Shown here: positions 5,814-6,102 of the stretch, piece after piece
Layout: each line of letters starts with the position of its first letter
How positions within the stretch are numbered: the stretch's first letter is position 1
Assembly (NCBI GenBank): GCA_021778575.1
Contig: JAJYCH010000313.1
Coordinates: 1-6,102 of the forward strand
Length of the DNA: 6,102 nucleotides
Source: Planctomycetota bacterium
Lineage (GTDB): Bacteria > Planctomycetota > Planctomycetia > Isosphaerales > Isosphaeraceae
Direction of reading: 5' to 3'
The notes under the pieces: model-generated
Seen by the model: the letters and a program-made list of their open reading frames with translations, nothing else
What the model was told of the DNA's origin: nothing
The model's database searches: none
Made by a program: the position numbers and the translations under genes

Positions 5814-5905
5814 GCCCTACTCCTTCTGCCATCAATTCCCGCATTCGCAGCGACGTGACCGTAGACATCTACTATACCTAGGTCCATGTAATCGCCCAAG
5901 CTCAT
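5810..5905 (-). CDS. possible 31-aa leader ORF overlapping the 415-aa gene start
   Basis: ATG at 5905 opens a 31-codon frame (MSLGDYMDLGIVDVYGHVAA, then NAGIDGRRSRA). Its TGA overlaps the downstream ATG as ATGA, an arrangement typical of translational coupling. No good ribosome binding site precedes it. The promoter candidate at 5871-5899 lies inside it, so both cannot be fully right. It may be chance. Confidence 0.2.
   Translation of the reverse strand: MSLGDYMDLGIVDVYGHVAANAGIDGRRSRA
5871..5899 (-). promoter_or_regulatory. candidate promoter for the 415-aa gene
   Basis: On the minus strand TTGGGC (5899-5894) and TATAGT (5876-5871) are separated by exactly 17 bp. The -10 matches 5 of 6 consensus bases, the -35 only 3 of 6. 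Transcription would begin near 5864, about 50 nt before the ATG at 5813. Confidence 0.35.
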
Positions 5906-5934
5906 TTCGCAGGCATAGCCCGATCTTCTAAAAA

Positions 5935-6102
5935 TCAGTCGGTATCGTCGTCAGACTTGACCTCGAAATCCACGTCGGCAACCGCTCGGCGGTCCAGATT
6001 GAGGGCGAGTAGGCGCGAGAGGATTTCATCGTCGGTCGGCTCAAAATGGCGGGGGGTCAGACTTGGTTTTTGGTTTTCTCTCCTCCGCCAGAAACCAAAA
6101 AC
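5935..6102 (-). pseudogene. C-terminal tail of a probable DNA methyltransferase, fused to a palindrome
   Basis: A minus-strand frame enters from the window edge and ends at TGA 5937-5935. The last 36 residues before the stop include EPTDDEILSRLLALNLDRR. I recall (S/T)DEEIL(x)RLLALNLERA as the characteristic extreme C-terminus of large class I SAM-dependent DNA methyltransferases of the MmeI/type IIL and related restriction-modification families. In those it follows a (x)YGW motif, which is missing here: the residues just upstream are translated from the palindrome. The gene has therefore probably been interrupted or truncated by the repeat. The rest may continue beyond the window on the far side of the palindrome, or be lost. 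Assignment rests on one short motif. Confidence 0.5.
6044..6102. mobile_element. REP-like long palindrome, copy 2 (cut by the window end)
   Basis: The first 39 bases (6044-6082) are identical to 2792-2830. The left arm is 6053-6079 and the loop is 10 bases (6080-6089), differing from copy 1 in loop sequence. The right arm starts at 6090 and is cut at 6102. It has the same orientation as copy 1. The loop changes show that the two copies are separate insertions or have diverged under selection for pairing arms. Confidence 0.85.

Overview
The window looks like a chromosomal segment from a planctomycete, most likely of the Isosphaera/Singulisphaera type. This rests on a GC-rich housekeeping gene with strong third-position GC, an array of AACGAACCCAATCGC-type repeats, and a large GGGGTCAGAC palindrome. 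I recall both repeat types as common in such genomes; I ran no search.

Left part (1-1283): a short reading-frame tail that may end an upstream gene, a hairpin that could terminate transcription from both sides, and a minus-strand gene for a secreted SurA/PrsA-like parvulin peptidyl-prolyl isomerase. Middle left (about 1260-2060): a divergent intergenic region of about 800 bases. It carries six same-orientation AACGAASCC repeats spaced mostly 34-39 bp apart, and no convincing gene. Middle (2060-2903): a VapBC-like toxin-antitoxin pair. The antitoxin gene is intact. The PIN-domain toxin gene has an in-frame amber stop at codon 27, and a REP-like palindrome has invaded its 3' end, flanked on each side by short local duplications.

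Right part (2904-6102): an accessory segment bounded by two same-orientation copies of the palindrome, 3.25 kb apart. It holds a possible small Cys-containing ORF, a signal-less (presumably cytosolic) trypsin-like serine protease with an N-terminal accessory domain, and a 69-aa protein that looks like a free copy of that accessory domain. Converging on these is an uncharacterised 415-aa protein on the minus strand. The segment closes with the C-terminal tail of what looks like a DNA methyltransferase (DEILxRLLALNL motif), fused in frame to the second palindrome, which runs off the window.

The strongest candidate for something undescribed is the protease, stand-alone accessory domain and 415-aa protein together, sitting between mobile palindromes beside toxin-antitoxin and restriction-modification remnants. 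That setting suggests a genomic island with conflict or defence genes. The functional link between these genes is inference only. No tRNA, rRNA, CRISPR array or transposase gene was seen.
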